Below, one piece after another: positions 28,101 to 40,100 of a DNA stretch of 64,000 nt; position 1 is the first letter of the stretch, and each line of letters starts with the position of its first letter. Location of the stretch: NCBI RefSeq assembly GCF_000224145.3, contig NW_004190347.2, positions 77,946 through 141,945 on the forward strand, written 5' to 3'. The position numbers and the translations under genes were made by a program. This DNA comes from Ciona intestinalis. Lineage: Eukaryota > Chordata > Ascidiacea > Phlebobranchia > Cionidae. Below the pieces are notes generated by a model, which worked only from the letters and a program-made list of their open reading frames with translations, had not been told where the DNA came from and made no database searches.

Positions 28101-31100
28101 TGTGTTTCAGGGTGGTATGTGTTTCATAAATAAGGTTAGACATTCAATACATAATGAAATATATACATACCATTTCTACTTTGGTCTGCTATCCAATAAG
28201 ACATCATCACTTAATGTGAAACACACTATGTTTTTCATACCAGATCGCTAAAAGATTTTTTACATTATTCCTGGTGGCAGAAGTAACAACATTTCTATGC
28301 TGCATAATATTTCTATGTTGTATAATATTTCTATGTTGTATAATATTTCTATGCTGTATAATATTTCTATGTTGTATAATATTTCTATGCTGTATAATAT
28401 TTCTATGTTGTATAATATTTCTATGTTGCATAATATTTTTATGTTGTATAATATTTCTATGTTGTATAATATTTCTATGTTGTATAATATTTTTATGTTG
28501 TATAATATTTTTATGTTGTATAATATTTCTATGTTGTATAATATTTCTATGTTGTATAATATTTTTATGTTGTATAATATTTCTATGTTGTATATCATTA
28601 TGCCTGGTATGAAGCAACATAACATTTCTATGCTACTAGATACGCAGATCGAGCGAAGCGAATCGTGAACAAAGCTGTTGTTAACGAAGACCCGAACGCT
28701 CGTATCATTCGTGAGTTGAGGGAAGAAGTGGAGAAGTTGCAAGGACAACTTAAGCAATCAGAGGTAAAGTAGTGTGTGTGTATTCTATATGGGTAGGTGA
28801 GTAGGTCCTATAACATGGCCAAAGGATCTGGGATTTAAACCAGAGTTGGTTCATTACCCCAACATTGTATATGCACATTCTATTCTATATGGGTGAGGGC
28901 CTACAGTAAGGCATGCCATGGGACCTGGGATTTAGACCAGAGTTGGCCCATTACCCCAACATTGTATATGCACATTCTATTCTATATGGGTGAGGGCCTA
29001 CAGTAAGGCATGCCATGGGACCTGGGATTTAGTCCAGTGTTGGTTCATTACCCCAACATTGTATATGCACATTCTATTCTATATGGGTGAGGGCCTACAG
29101 TAAGGCATGCCATGGGACCTGGGATTTAGACCAGAGTTGGCCCATTACCCCAACATTGTATATGCACATTCTATTCTATATGGGTGAGGGCCTACAGTAA
29201 GGCATGCCATGGGACCTGGGATTTAGTCCAGTGTTGGTTCATTACCCCAACATTGTATATGCACATTCTATTCTATATGGGTGAGGTCCTACAGTAAGGC
29301 ATGCCATGGGACCTGGGATTTAGGCCAGATTTGGCTTATTACCAAACATTGTATTCTATATGAGTGAAGACACACAGTGTATCCTGCTATAGGGCATAAG
29401 ATTTAGGCGAGAGTTGGCCCCATTACCTTCACACCCAGTCTGCTACAATCCATTAGTGACCGCTAAGTGTCTTACCCGTACGCTTACCAGTATCGAGCAT
29501 TGAACCTGGTATCCTTTGGTTTTGATGCGAGTGCCTTACCATTGAGCTATGATGCATTTTATGATGAAACAATTATTTCCATTATCTGCATTGTTTTATG
29601 ACATCACTATACACCATCATAGAGCATGAGAGCTCCAGACTTGAAAGAGAAATTGGAGGAAAGCGAGAAATTGATCAAAGAAATCTCGTTGACATGGGAA
29701 GAAAAGTTGAGGAAAACGGAACAAGTACATAAGGTTGGTGGTGGTCTGGTTTTAATTTCTAGTAAAATATATTTATATATGTATAATATATGATATCTAT
29801 ATCACAATATCCATAAACAGAATTTGAGGTGACATTGTTAAATTACAGTTATACTCGTAGTTGTCAAACACAGGGAACCTCATTGATTAATGTGGTGAAT
29901 GCAATATACTTTGGCTCTGTTTGTTTGTATAAACATCTAAAAGTAAAACTTTACACCCATGATATTTATGACATCATAATACTCACTTTTACATCACCAG
30001 CAACGACAAGAGACACTTGAAAAGATGGGGATTTCCCTTGAAACATCGGGGATCAAAGTCGAAAAGACGAAATGTTTCCTCGTGAATCTTAACGCAGATC
30101 CATCGTTGAACGAATTGCTTGTGTATTATTTAAAGGTAGGTGTTGTTGTTATAAAAAGGTATAATAATATAATAATGGTAATCTTCATTTACTGTAATGT
30201 AGTATAATATATGTTTGTAATGTAGTATAAAGATTCTATTGGAATAAGAGAATGACGATGCCATTTAGGCGAAATATGTATCTCTATTAATAACTAGTGG
30301 TTGGACTTGATTTTTGTTGGTTACGTTTTGGTAGCACCAGATCATTACTCCATGTAATGTAGTATAATGTGTATGTCCATTGAATCAATTTCGAGTGTAT
30401 TATGTATATGGAAGGGAGTGTACCAAGTTATAATACATGTGGTAGTGGTAATCTATATATATATTGTAATGTAGTATGTAATGTATATATGTAATCCATA
30501 TGTATTGCAGTATAATGTATAGGTTTATTGAATGAAATGCTTGTGTATTTTTTAAAGATGGGTGTGTTGTTATACATGTGGGGTAATTGTAATCTATATG
30601 TAACGTAAAGTAGGGCAGTATGTAGCTCCAAGCATTTATTTTTTAATACATAGAATCGCATGCACTGGCTAAGTCGGAACATAAAGGGGTTTCAAAAGTA
30701 AAAAAAAACAATAATTATGCTTAAACAAAGAACTAGTCATTGCAACTGCATTTTTATTGTAACCAAACAAAAAACAAAAATGTTTTTCTTAATTTTGGTT
30801 TTGGAACTAGCTGCGTTACTAATTAAGGTGGCTGTACACAGTATCCGGCATGCGAATTTGCTTGTGAGGTTGTATGCAAACCCATTACCGAGTTCCGCAT
30901 GCGGCAGCGAAATCAGGACAAAACGGGATGAATTCCGGATACTGTGTACAGCCACCTTAACATGATAATTCCACCAACAGCCCCGCACAGTGGTGGGACA
31001 TGCGGAAACGAGCGACATCCAGCTTAGTGGGTTGGGTATCTCACAGCAACACGCGGAGATGTATATGGAGGAAGAAGGAGGGAAGTCTTGCGTCAGTGTT

Positions 31101-34100
31101 GAGCCATTAGAAGGCGCCAGGTGAGCTTACATGAAAATATTTTTAAAAGGACGTCTAAAAAAATGTTGTTTTTTTACATTTAAAAGAAAAAAAATTGTGT
31201 CAGTGTTAAGCCATTAGAGGGCGCCAGGTGGGATTATAAGAAAATATTTTCCATTTAAAAAAAATTCTCTTAAAATATAACAAAAAATATTATTTTAGTT
31301 TTATATAAGTGCTAACGCCCACAATTAAGTTATTATGAAAATAACTAAAACAAATTTTGAAAAAACTTTTTTTTTCGTTAAAAAAATCAGCAGATGTTGT
31401 TGCAATAAAACTGGTTTTGCCATTAAATGTTAATTTTAACTTTTGAAGTGATATTTTTATTGACTTTTTTATTTTATGGAGACTTTTAAAATTTTTTTCT
31501 ATAGACCTTGCGTTAATGGTCGAGTGNNNNNNNNNNNNNNNNNNNNNNNNNNNNNNNNNNNNNNNNNNNNNNNNNNNNNNNNNNNNNNNNNNNNNNNNNN
31601 NNNNNNNNNNNNNNNNNNNNNNNNNNNNNNNNNNNNNNNNNNNNNNNNNNNAGTTGAAGGTATGTAACATACAAAGCACTTGTTAATAGTAACTCACATT
31701 ATTGAAGGTATTGTGCAGTTACTGTATTGCTCTTTTTTTTATAAAATTTAGAATTGTTCGTTTTCTATCGTTGTAGTTTTACTCGCACAATTGTAAAATT
31801 TTGACTATTGTGGTGTAAATGAGTTTCATGGTACATTGCTGAAGTATATTTCTTAAACCTTTTTTTCCTCTCGTTTTAGGTTTATAAACATAATGCATTT
31901 TCTCTCTATTAGGTGACATATAATATTTTATTTCTATGATGTAATTTAAGTTTTCTATGTTGTGTTATATATATTTTATTTTTATAATATGATATACTAT
32001 TTCCATGTTGTGATATACTATTTCTATAATATAATATACTGTTTCTATAATGTGATATACTATTTCTATGTTCCAGCCCCGATCCAGGAAACCATCTTAA
32101 GTTTAGAGCGAGAGTTCCAACTTCTTCAAGATGAAAACGGAATGCCACGAAGTCCTTCTATGGAAAAACTTGAAGATTCTGAACGAAAGAAATACGAATT
32201 GGTGGGTTGTGGGGGTTTCTATCTATTTGGGTGAGGTCGTATAAAGTTTGTATGCCAAACTCTTGGTGTTTTTAAAGCTTCTTGTGATTCTTGAGATTTT
32301 CAAAGACGGCGTGCCCCTTGCTGCAAATTAATCCAATAGATTTGTTTTAACATTATATATTTTCTATTCCATTAGGGTGAAGTCATACAGTGAGGCACAC
32401 CATGAGACCTGGGGTTTAGGCCAGAGTTGACCCATTACATTATAAATGCACATTGTATATTTATGCCAGAAGTGCTTCTTTATCCCAACATTGTATGTCG
32501 AGAGACAATATAAACAGTAATTTAGTGGCATGCTCATCTGGCATGCAAAAACTTGTGCATTTTCTTCAATATACATGCTGTATTAATATAAAGTAAACAA
32601 CACAAGGAATATGACATACATCAAAACCAAGTTTAGCGAGCTTATTGGTTTTCTAAATAACCGACTTGCTTTTATCAGGAAATCAATTCTCTTCGGCGCC
32701 AACTACTGATGGTTTCTCCGAGCGCAAGCGCAGATTCGCTTGACCGGAACCAACCGCCAAGTAACCCTTCAGGGGATTCCCCAGCGGGGTACCAAAAATA
32801 CCGAAACTGGAAGTTAGAAAGGTGATGTTTCTTAACTTTCTATATTATTAACTTTAAAAGTATGGCTTCTAGTTATTGTTTGGTCTTTGTTATCCTATTT
32901 AAATGGATAAATATAATTTATGTTGTATCACAATAATGTAATGTTACGTCACAAAGGCAACAGACATCATCATAATAACCATTGTTCCATCAGAGAAACA
33001 GAGTTCCGTCGGAGTATTTGCCAACTACGTGAACATTTAGTTCGAGCACAAGCTCTTACAAGGGAAGCAAACGATCTTGCGAGGGAGATGAAACGAGATA
33101 CCGAGTTTACTGTCACTATGAGGATACCAACGCATAACCTTACTCCTAATAGAAAGGTGAGGTTTGGTGTGTGGCTGGTAAATGGAGTAACAAAGGGAAG
33201 TTATCGTGGATTAAAACCAGGACCCTTTTTAAATATTACAACCAACCTGCTAGATTTGTTTCATTTAATAATCCCTTCTTCCCCTGCAGTTTTAAAGGTT
33301 TGGTGCCAATGTTAAGGAGACTGGATTTGATGTTTTGTTACTTATAGAATTTTTTTTTTGGTGTGGTTGGTGGGGTTACGTTACTGAGGGCATATGGGTG
33401 AGGTCCCACAGCATGATACGCCATGGGACCTGGGATTTAGGCCAGAGTTGGCTCCCCAACATTGTATATGCACATTCTATTCTATATGGGTGAGGTCCTA
33501 CAGTGAGGCATGCTATGGAAACTGGGATTTAGGTCAGAATTGGCCCCCCAACATTGTATATGCACATTCTATTCTACATGGGTGAGGTCCCACAGCATGA
33601 TACGCCATGGGACCTGGGATTTAGGTCAGAGTTGGCCCCCCAACATTGTATATGCACATTCTATTCTATATGGGTGAGGTCCTACAGTGAGGCATGCTAT
33701 GGGACCTGGGATTTAGGTCAGAATTGGCCCCCCAACATTGTATATGCACACTCTATTCTATATGGGTGAGGTCCTACAGTGAGGCACGTCATGGGACCTG
33801 TGATTTAGTCCAGAGTTTGCCCATTACCCCAACATTGTATATGCACATTCTATTCTACATGGGTGAGGTCCTACAGTGAGGCACACAATGGGACCTGAGA
33901 TTTAGGCCAGAGTTGGCTGCATTTATCACCACTAATACATTCCACTAACTACAGCAAGGCAATCTACTCTGCGAACCAGCCGTGCAGGTGATCAGACAAG
34001 GCAAAGACTGCCAAGTTTGGTCCGTAGAAAAACTGGGGAACAAAATAATTGACATGAGAGAAATGTACCAAGCACATCTTGTAGAAGAAGACTTTGTGAG

Positions 34101-37100
34101 TGTTTGTTAATATTTTGTGTGCATATACTGTTATATATAGTATGTGCCGAAGTATATATGTTTTGTGTCTTGAATTTATTATTAAGGTTTAAACAACTTT
34201 AGGTGTTTCTTACAATAGTGTAGCAGTTTGGGCATCTACAATTACATACAGTGTTGTTTATTATTTAAAATTTGAAAAATTTAGTTTACAAATGATCACA
34301 ATTCCCAATGACATTGTATGGTTAATAAATTAATACAACTCCAAACTGAATTAAAATTTTATTTCATTTATTAAAGTCACGATTATAATTATTTAACAAT
34401 TCGTAACATCCTATTATGACATCACATCAACCTCAACAGAACAAATCGTTCACCCACGATGATCCATTCAACGAAACGGAACGTAGCCAACTCCTAGTTG
34501 GGGTGGCCAATGTTTTCCTCACGTGTCTACTACAGGGGAACCCACTACGTTACCCCGTTCCTATTATTAATCAGCATGGACAGGTGGGTGGTGCGGTAGA
34601 TATTAAATGACGATGTATCATGACATTCAAAATCCACTATAGTAGTGACTGACTAAAAAAAGCTGGCAACATTAGGTCCAGCCGATTAAACAATCGGGCA
34701 ACACTGCAAGAGTTTAATAGCCAAAAAACACACACACACACTCGTACGCACACACACACACTCGTACATATATAGTGATGTTGTATTTGAGTGCTGTGTG
34801 GGTAAACTGTGAATGATATACGTCTATGTTTATATAACGTTACAGGTGACTACTGTGTGGCAACTGTGAANNNNNNNNNNNNNNNNNNNNNNNNNNNNNN
34901 NNNNNNNNNNNNNNNNNNNNNNNNNNNNNNNNNNNNNNNNNNNNNNNNNNNNNNNNNNNNNNNNNNNNNNNNNNNNNNNNNNNNNNNNNNNNNNNATTAA
35001 AATCACGATTGTAATTATTTAACAATTCGTAAAATCCTATTATGACATCACATCAACTTCAACAGAACAAATCGTTCACCCACGACGATCCATTCAACGA
35101 AACGGAACGTAGCCAACTCCTAGTTGGGGTCGCCAATGTTTTCCTCACGTGTCTACTACAGGGGAACCCACTACGTTACCCCGTTCCTATTATTAATCAG
35201 CATGGACAGGTGGGTGGTGCGATAGATATTAAATGACGATGTATTATGACATGCAAAATCCACTATAGTAGTGACTGACTAACAAAAGCTGGCAACATTA
35301 GGTCCAGCAGATTAAAGCATCGGGCAACACTGCAAGAGTGTAATAGCCAAAACACACACACACACGTTTTTTTTTCAGCTATAATGCATGGTATATATAC
35401 CAAATATTATATTTATATTGCTCCAGGCCCAAAAACTTCATAACATCGATCACCTGTTAGCAGGGGAGCTCTTTTTATTCTAACATGAAAGTCTCTAATA
35501 GTTATATATCACATTCAGGTTGCAGGCAAGCTCCTTGTCGACATCCAGCGCGTCGAAGGTTTCATCCCCGATCGTATGTTGTTCGGGGGTGACGACTCTG
35601 ATTCAAAATCATCTTCCGACTCTAAAAAACTTGACGGGGTGATTTCGAACTCCAGCTCCAGCAGCGGGGTGGGTTCGAGTTTGAGTACGGACCCCCCTGT
35701 GGATGGGGTGAAGGGGGAACTCCCTAGAGTGACACTAAATGATTCGGTTAATTCACGCTTGTCATCTTTATCGTCACCGGTTGAAAATAAAGAGAAAAAG
35801 AAATTGTCGCCGCAGATAACTTGCAGGTTTGTTGTCTCTATGTTTTGTGTATCCGTATTGTTACTGTACATACTAGGGTGCTATAAATTAGGTTTTTTAC
35901 TGCTGTATTCTTGGGTTTGTATTGAAACGCTCGAATAGCGAATGAAAACTAAGGCGAGCACACACGTATATATAGGGCACTTAATCGCGACATAGCGACA
36001 CAAATTAATAATGAATCACGCTGATTGCGGCACATTGCGCAGATCACGTGGCTACGGCATGCAAGTGCGCCTTTGTCGGGGGCGTGCCGGAGGCGTATCC
36101 ACAACACTTACATAGATTAAAAACTATATAACTAATTATGACGCCATTTTGTTTGTATAAACTGGCCACAAAAACCATGTTTTATGAACCTATATTATGT
36201 CAATATAAATCAACCCCCTCCACCACAGAGTTACAATCATTGAAGCTCAAGGTCTCTCTCCCACCCTCTCCCCCTTCGTAGAATGTCAATATACATTCTT
36301 GGATTGCCCTGAGGTCACTCTGGTTCCTCCTGATCTAAGTCCTGATAAAGTTTCACCAAAACGAAGGTATTTTAAAACTAATATTAAGAAAACAATTAGT
36401 TTATGAACTATTTATTTGTTTAAGGAAAATCAAAAGGTTTTAGTATTTGTAAATTGTATAAAATATGATATCTTTGGCCGGCGCCGTGACAACCCACCCG
36501 GTGGTCACTAATGGCTTGAATAAATTGTTGGCCATACAGAATAACAATCTCGTACAATTAATGTATGTTATCTATGTCAAAATTGTCAGCAACGTATAAT
36601 ATCTATGTCCTAATATATGATATTTATGTCCCAATATATGATATCTATGCTCCTATAAATGATATCTATGTCAAGGTCTACGTTAAACATTCGATTCAAC
36701 CACACGATGGAGTTCACGTGCAACATCACCGAGGAGCTCGTGGACCGTCTTACCTCATCGTCCTCGCTCGCTGTCGAGGTGTGGGGCCATCGGGATCGTT
36801 ACCATAACAACCTCGCACGAACCCCATCCTCCCCGGGGTCATGGGGTCGCGTGGGAAGGGTCAGGGGGTCACGGAACCGGGGGTCGAGCTTGTTGTCGGA
36901 TAAAAGTAAATCGCTCAAAGAAAGGTGGGTGTGATGTCATAGTGATGTCGTTGTTTCTTTGAGTGTGGTGTGAATGAAACTTATTTATCCTTGAGCACCC
37001 TAAAAGGTTTTGTAAAACAATCAAAAAAAAGTGTGTTGTTGTGTGAATAAATGAATTTCTCTGATCATTAGTTTAAGATGAACAAGCCACTACCACAGTA

Positions 37101-40100
37101 CATTGCTACTGATTGAACTTAACATACATTATGTTCAACAACGTCAGTCCTTATAACATGGGTGTTGTGTTTCATACACCTCGTGCCCGCTTACAAGTTA
37201 CCACGTATGTAACTTATTTATCCTCGCATGGCGGGGCAACGACAGTCGTTATAACACAGGTGTTCTGTTTCATACACCTTGTGCCCGCTTACAAGTTACC
37301 ACGTATGTAACTTATTTATCCTCTAATAGCGGAGCAACGGCAGTCTTATAACATGGGTGTTTTGTTTCATACACCTTGTGCCTGCTTACAAGTTACCACG
37401 TATGTAACTTATTTATCCTCGCATGGCGGGGCAACAACAGTCTTATAACATGGGTGTTCTGTTTCATACACCTCGTGCCCGCTTACAAGTTACTATGTAT
37501 GTAACTTATTTATCCCCGCATGGTGGGGCAACAACAGTCGTTATAACATGAGTGTTCTGTTTCATACACCTCCACTGTTGGGGTAATGGGCAAATCCTGG
37601 CCTAAATCGCTAGCGTGTCACGCTGCGGGAACCAACCCTCCCCTACATATAATAGAACCTACGACTGACAATTAAATCCTAACCCCCCAGATGGAGTGAG
37701 GTTTTGAAACGGCTACGAGTTGACGTTACAATCCAGGAGCTTGGTGACCATGGTGATTATGAAGCTGTTGATATCCTTCCTAAACCTGAGGTTGCGTGCG
37801 TCGGAACTTTCCAACTTAAACAGGTTTGTATGCAAGTATATGCTGTTGTAACCAGATGTATTTTGATTTGAAGAGATTTTCTGGCAATTTTTTGGATATT
37901 TCTTTAAAGATCATAAAAAACAAATGACAGAAGATCTTTTTATCTTAAACAGGTTTGTAGTGGTGGGCGACTCTTTCGTATGGGTGTATGTGGCTTGCTT
38001 CATGGTCACTTTGTGTTCTGTGTAAAAACTTCTTGATATAAGTATAAACAAGATTGTATGATCATAATATCTTGGGCGCCAAACCTGGGGTGGCAGGGTG
38101 GGTAGGCCTACCCTGGAATTTTCTGCATTACATTAATCAGTAAACATTACAACCAATTAAGTATTTGTTTCATAAGAGTGTTCGTCCAACTATCCCTGCC
38201 TTCCCCGAGGTTATATAAGTTTCTGTTTATTATAAAGTTTGACATTGTCACAATATCAGTATTGAAGTTACAACCAATAAGTTAGACTATTTCAAAGAAA
38301 TTGTCATCGAACTATCCCTTCATTTTTTGGGAAGTAATGGGCCAAACCTGGCCTAAATTCCAGGATCTCATCTATACAGAATAAAATATATCGTTATTTA
38401 TAAAGTTTGGTATTGTCACAATCTTAACAATGACATCACAATACATCCAATGACATCACAATACATCCACAGGGCCAATCACGTAGAATCCAAACATCGG
38501 TCACCCCTGTTGACGACACTGGCACCCTCCCCTTAATATGTGGGAGTGTGGCTGCAGTATACGCTGGGAGTATAACTTGCAGAGCTACTAATAGAGACAG
38601 GTAGTGTATATGCTATGTGTATGTTATATATGGTTTTAGCGCGCTTGTGTATATCTATATGCAGGCATACTGTGTATATGTGTATTTTGTGTTCGTGTCT
38701 GTATATATGCATATACCTACTGGATATATGGTTACCATTTTTAAACTAGTAAAGAAATTACCCATGTTTTTACCTGTTCTTTGGAACACAAAATGACTAA
38801 TTTACCTTTCACCTGACTATGGGTAGGTCTACTTGTGTTTTCTATGGTTTTATAGAATAGTTGTGGATATTTCCAAGGTATGAACCACACACTTGCAATG
38901 CTTATACCCCACACCTTAACACTACATACCCCACAGAGGACTCGACAGTTACCAGGACCGAGATTTAACCTCGTTACGTAACGAGTGGCTAAAAGTTTCC
39001 GAAAGAAGGAAGCAACATCTGGATAAACAAATCAAGAATTTAACGAGTAAAGAAAGTAGGTTGTCTGTTCTATAACAATGTTAATTGTCTATAACAAACT
39101 ACCTAAAGGTGGCTCAAACATATGTTATCATTGCTGTTTTAAAAATTGGGGCGACAATTCACTTCAAACACTACTAATGTTACTTTTAAAGGTGGCTGTA
39201 CACAGTTTCGTCCGTTTTGTCTGTTACCGGAATTCGTCCGTTTTGTCTGTTTTGTCCAGATTTCGCTGCCGCATGCGGAATTCAAAAATGGGTTTGCATA
39301 CGACTTCGCATGTCTGATACTGTGTACAGACACCTTCACAGTATCAAGCATTGAACGCGGTATGCTTGGGTTACAATGCAGACACTGGTTGTGCAATGTG
39401 TTATGTTAGTTGAGTGTAATACTTAAGTGTGATCTAGTATGTAGCAGTGTCTTACCTAACACAAACATCTATCTCTACCGAGCATTGAACCTCGTTTCTT
39501 TGGGTTACAATGTAGGCACCTAACCACTCAGCCAATTAAACCCGTATAACAAAACTTTTGCTTTGACAATTACAGTATATTTTTTAAATCTGAGCAATCA
39601 CCTATTCAACTTTGCCATTTAACTAACACTAACTTACTTACTTAACTATTTAATTACATTATTTTATTTTTATCTTTCAAATATAATACCGAATATCAGA
39701 TTATTAAAACAACTGAAAAAGGAAATTTTTAAATAATGACTTAACAATCACTTTAACGATATTTATCGTTGCAGATAAAACGGAGTTGGAACGAGAAAGA
39801 GAAAACAATTTATTTGATCAATGGGTGACGTTAACGGAAGAAAGAAACGCAATACTAGCCCCCACCCCAAGTTCGGGGGTTCCCGGGGCCCCAGCTGCAT
39901 GGTGGGTGATGGGGGTTGGTTTGGGGGGTTTGGTTGGTGTTATATTGGGGTTTGGTGGTTAGATGGGGTTGGAGGTAAAAAAAGGGTTTCCTTTATTGGG
40001 TGGTGAAAATTTTAAGACAGTTGTAGTTGTATGTGTTCTTTGCCAAACACTTAGACATAAAAAACAATCACCAACAAAGTTACAAACTGGTAACTTGCAC

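Noticed and set aside
28207-28757. Long open frames on both strands with repeating NIEILY, CCIIFL and MLYNIS residues
   Set aside because: They are produced by the 18-bp tandem array, whose length is a multiple of three; no start context, splice sites or composition of a real protein.
28790-29350. CRISPR-like regular repeats
   Set aside because: Whole 97-bp units are repeated without variable spacers, and the genome is eukaryotic.
29470-29556. Possible tRNA gene
   Set aside because: Good box motifs and spacing but no closing stem, and several degenerate relatives in the window; a tRNA-derived SINE fits better.
33394-33879. Several frames with [18 protein letters not shown] repeats
   Set aside because: Read-through of the 97-bp minisatellite in a KIF13 intron.
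35515-35871. 118-residue minus-strand frame opposite KIF13 exon 20
   Set aside because: The plus-strand exon has phase-consistent splice sites and continues the kinesin; the reverse frame only mirrors its serine-rich codons.
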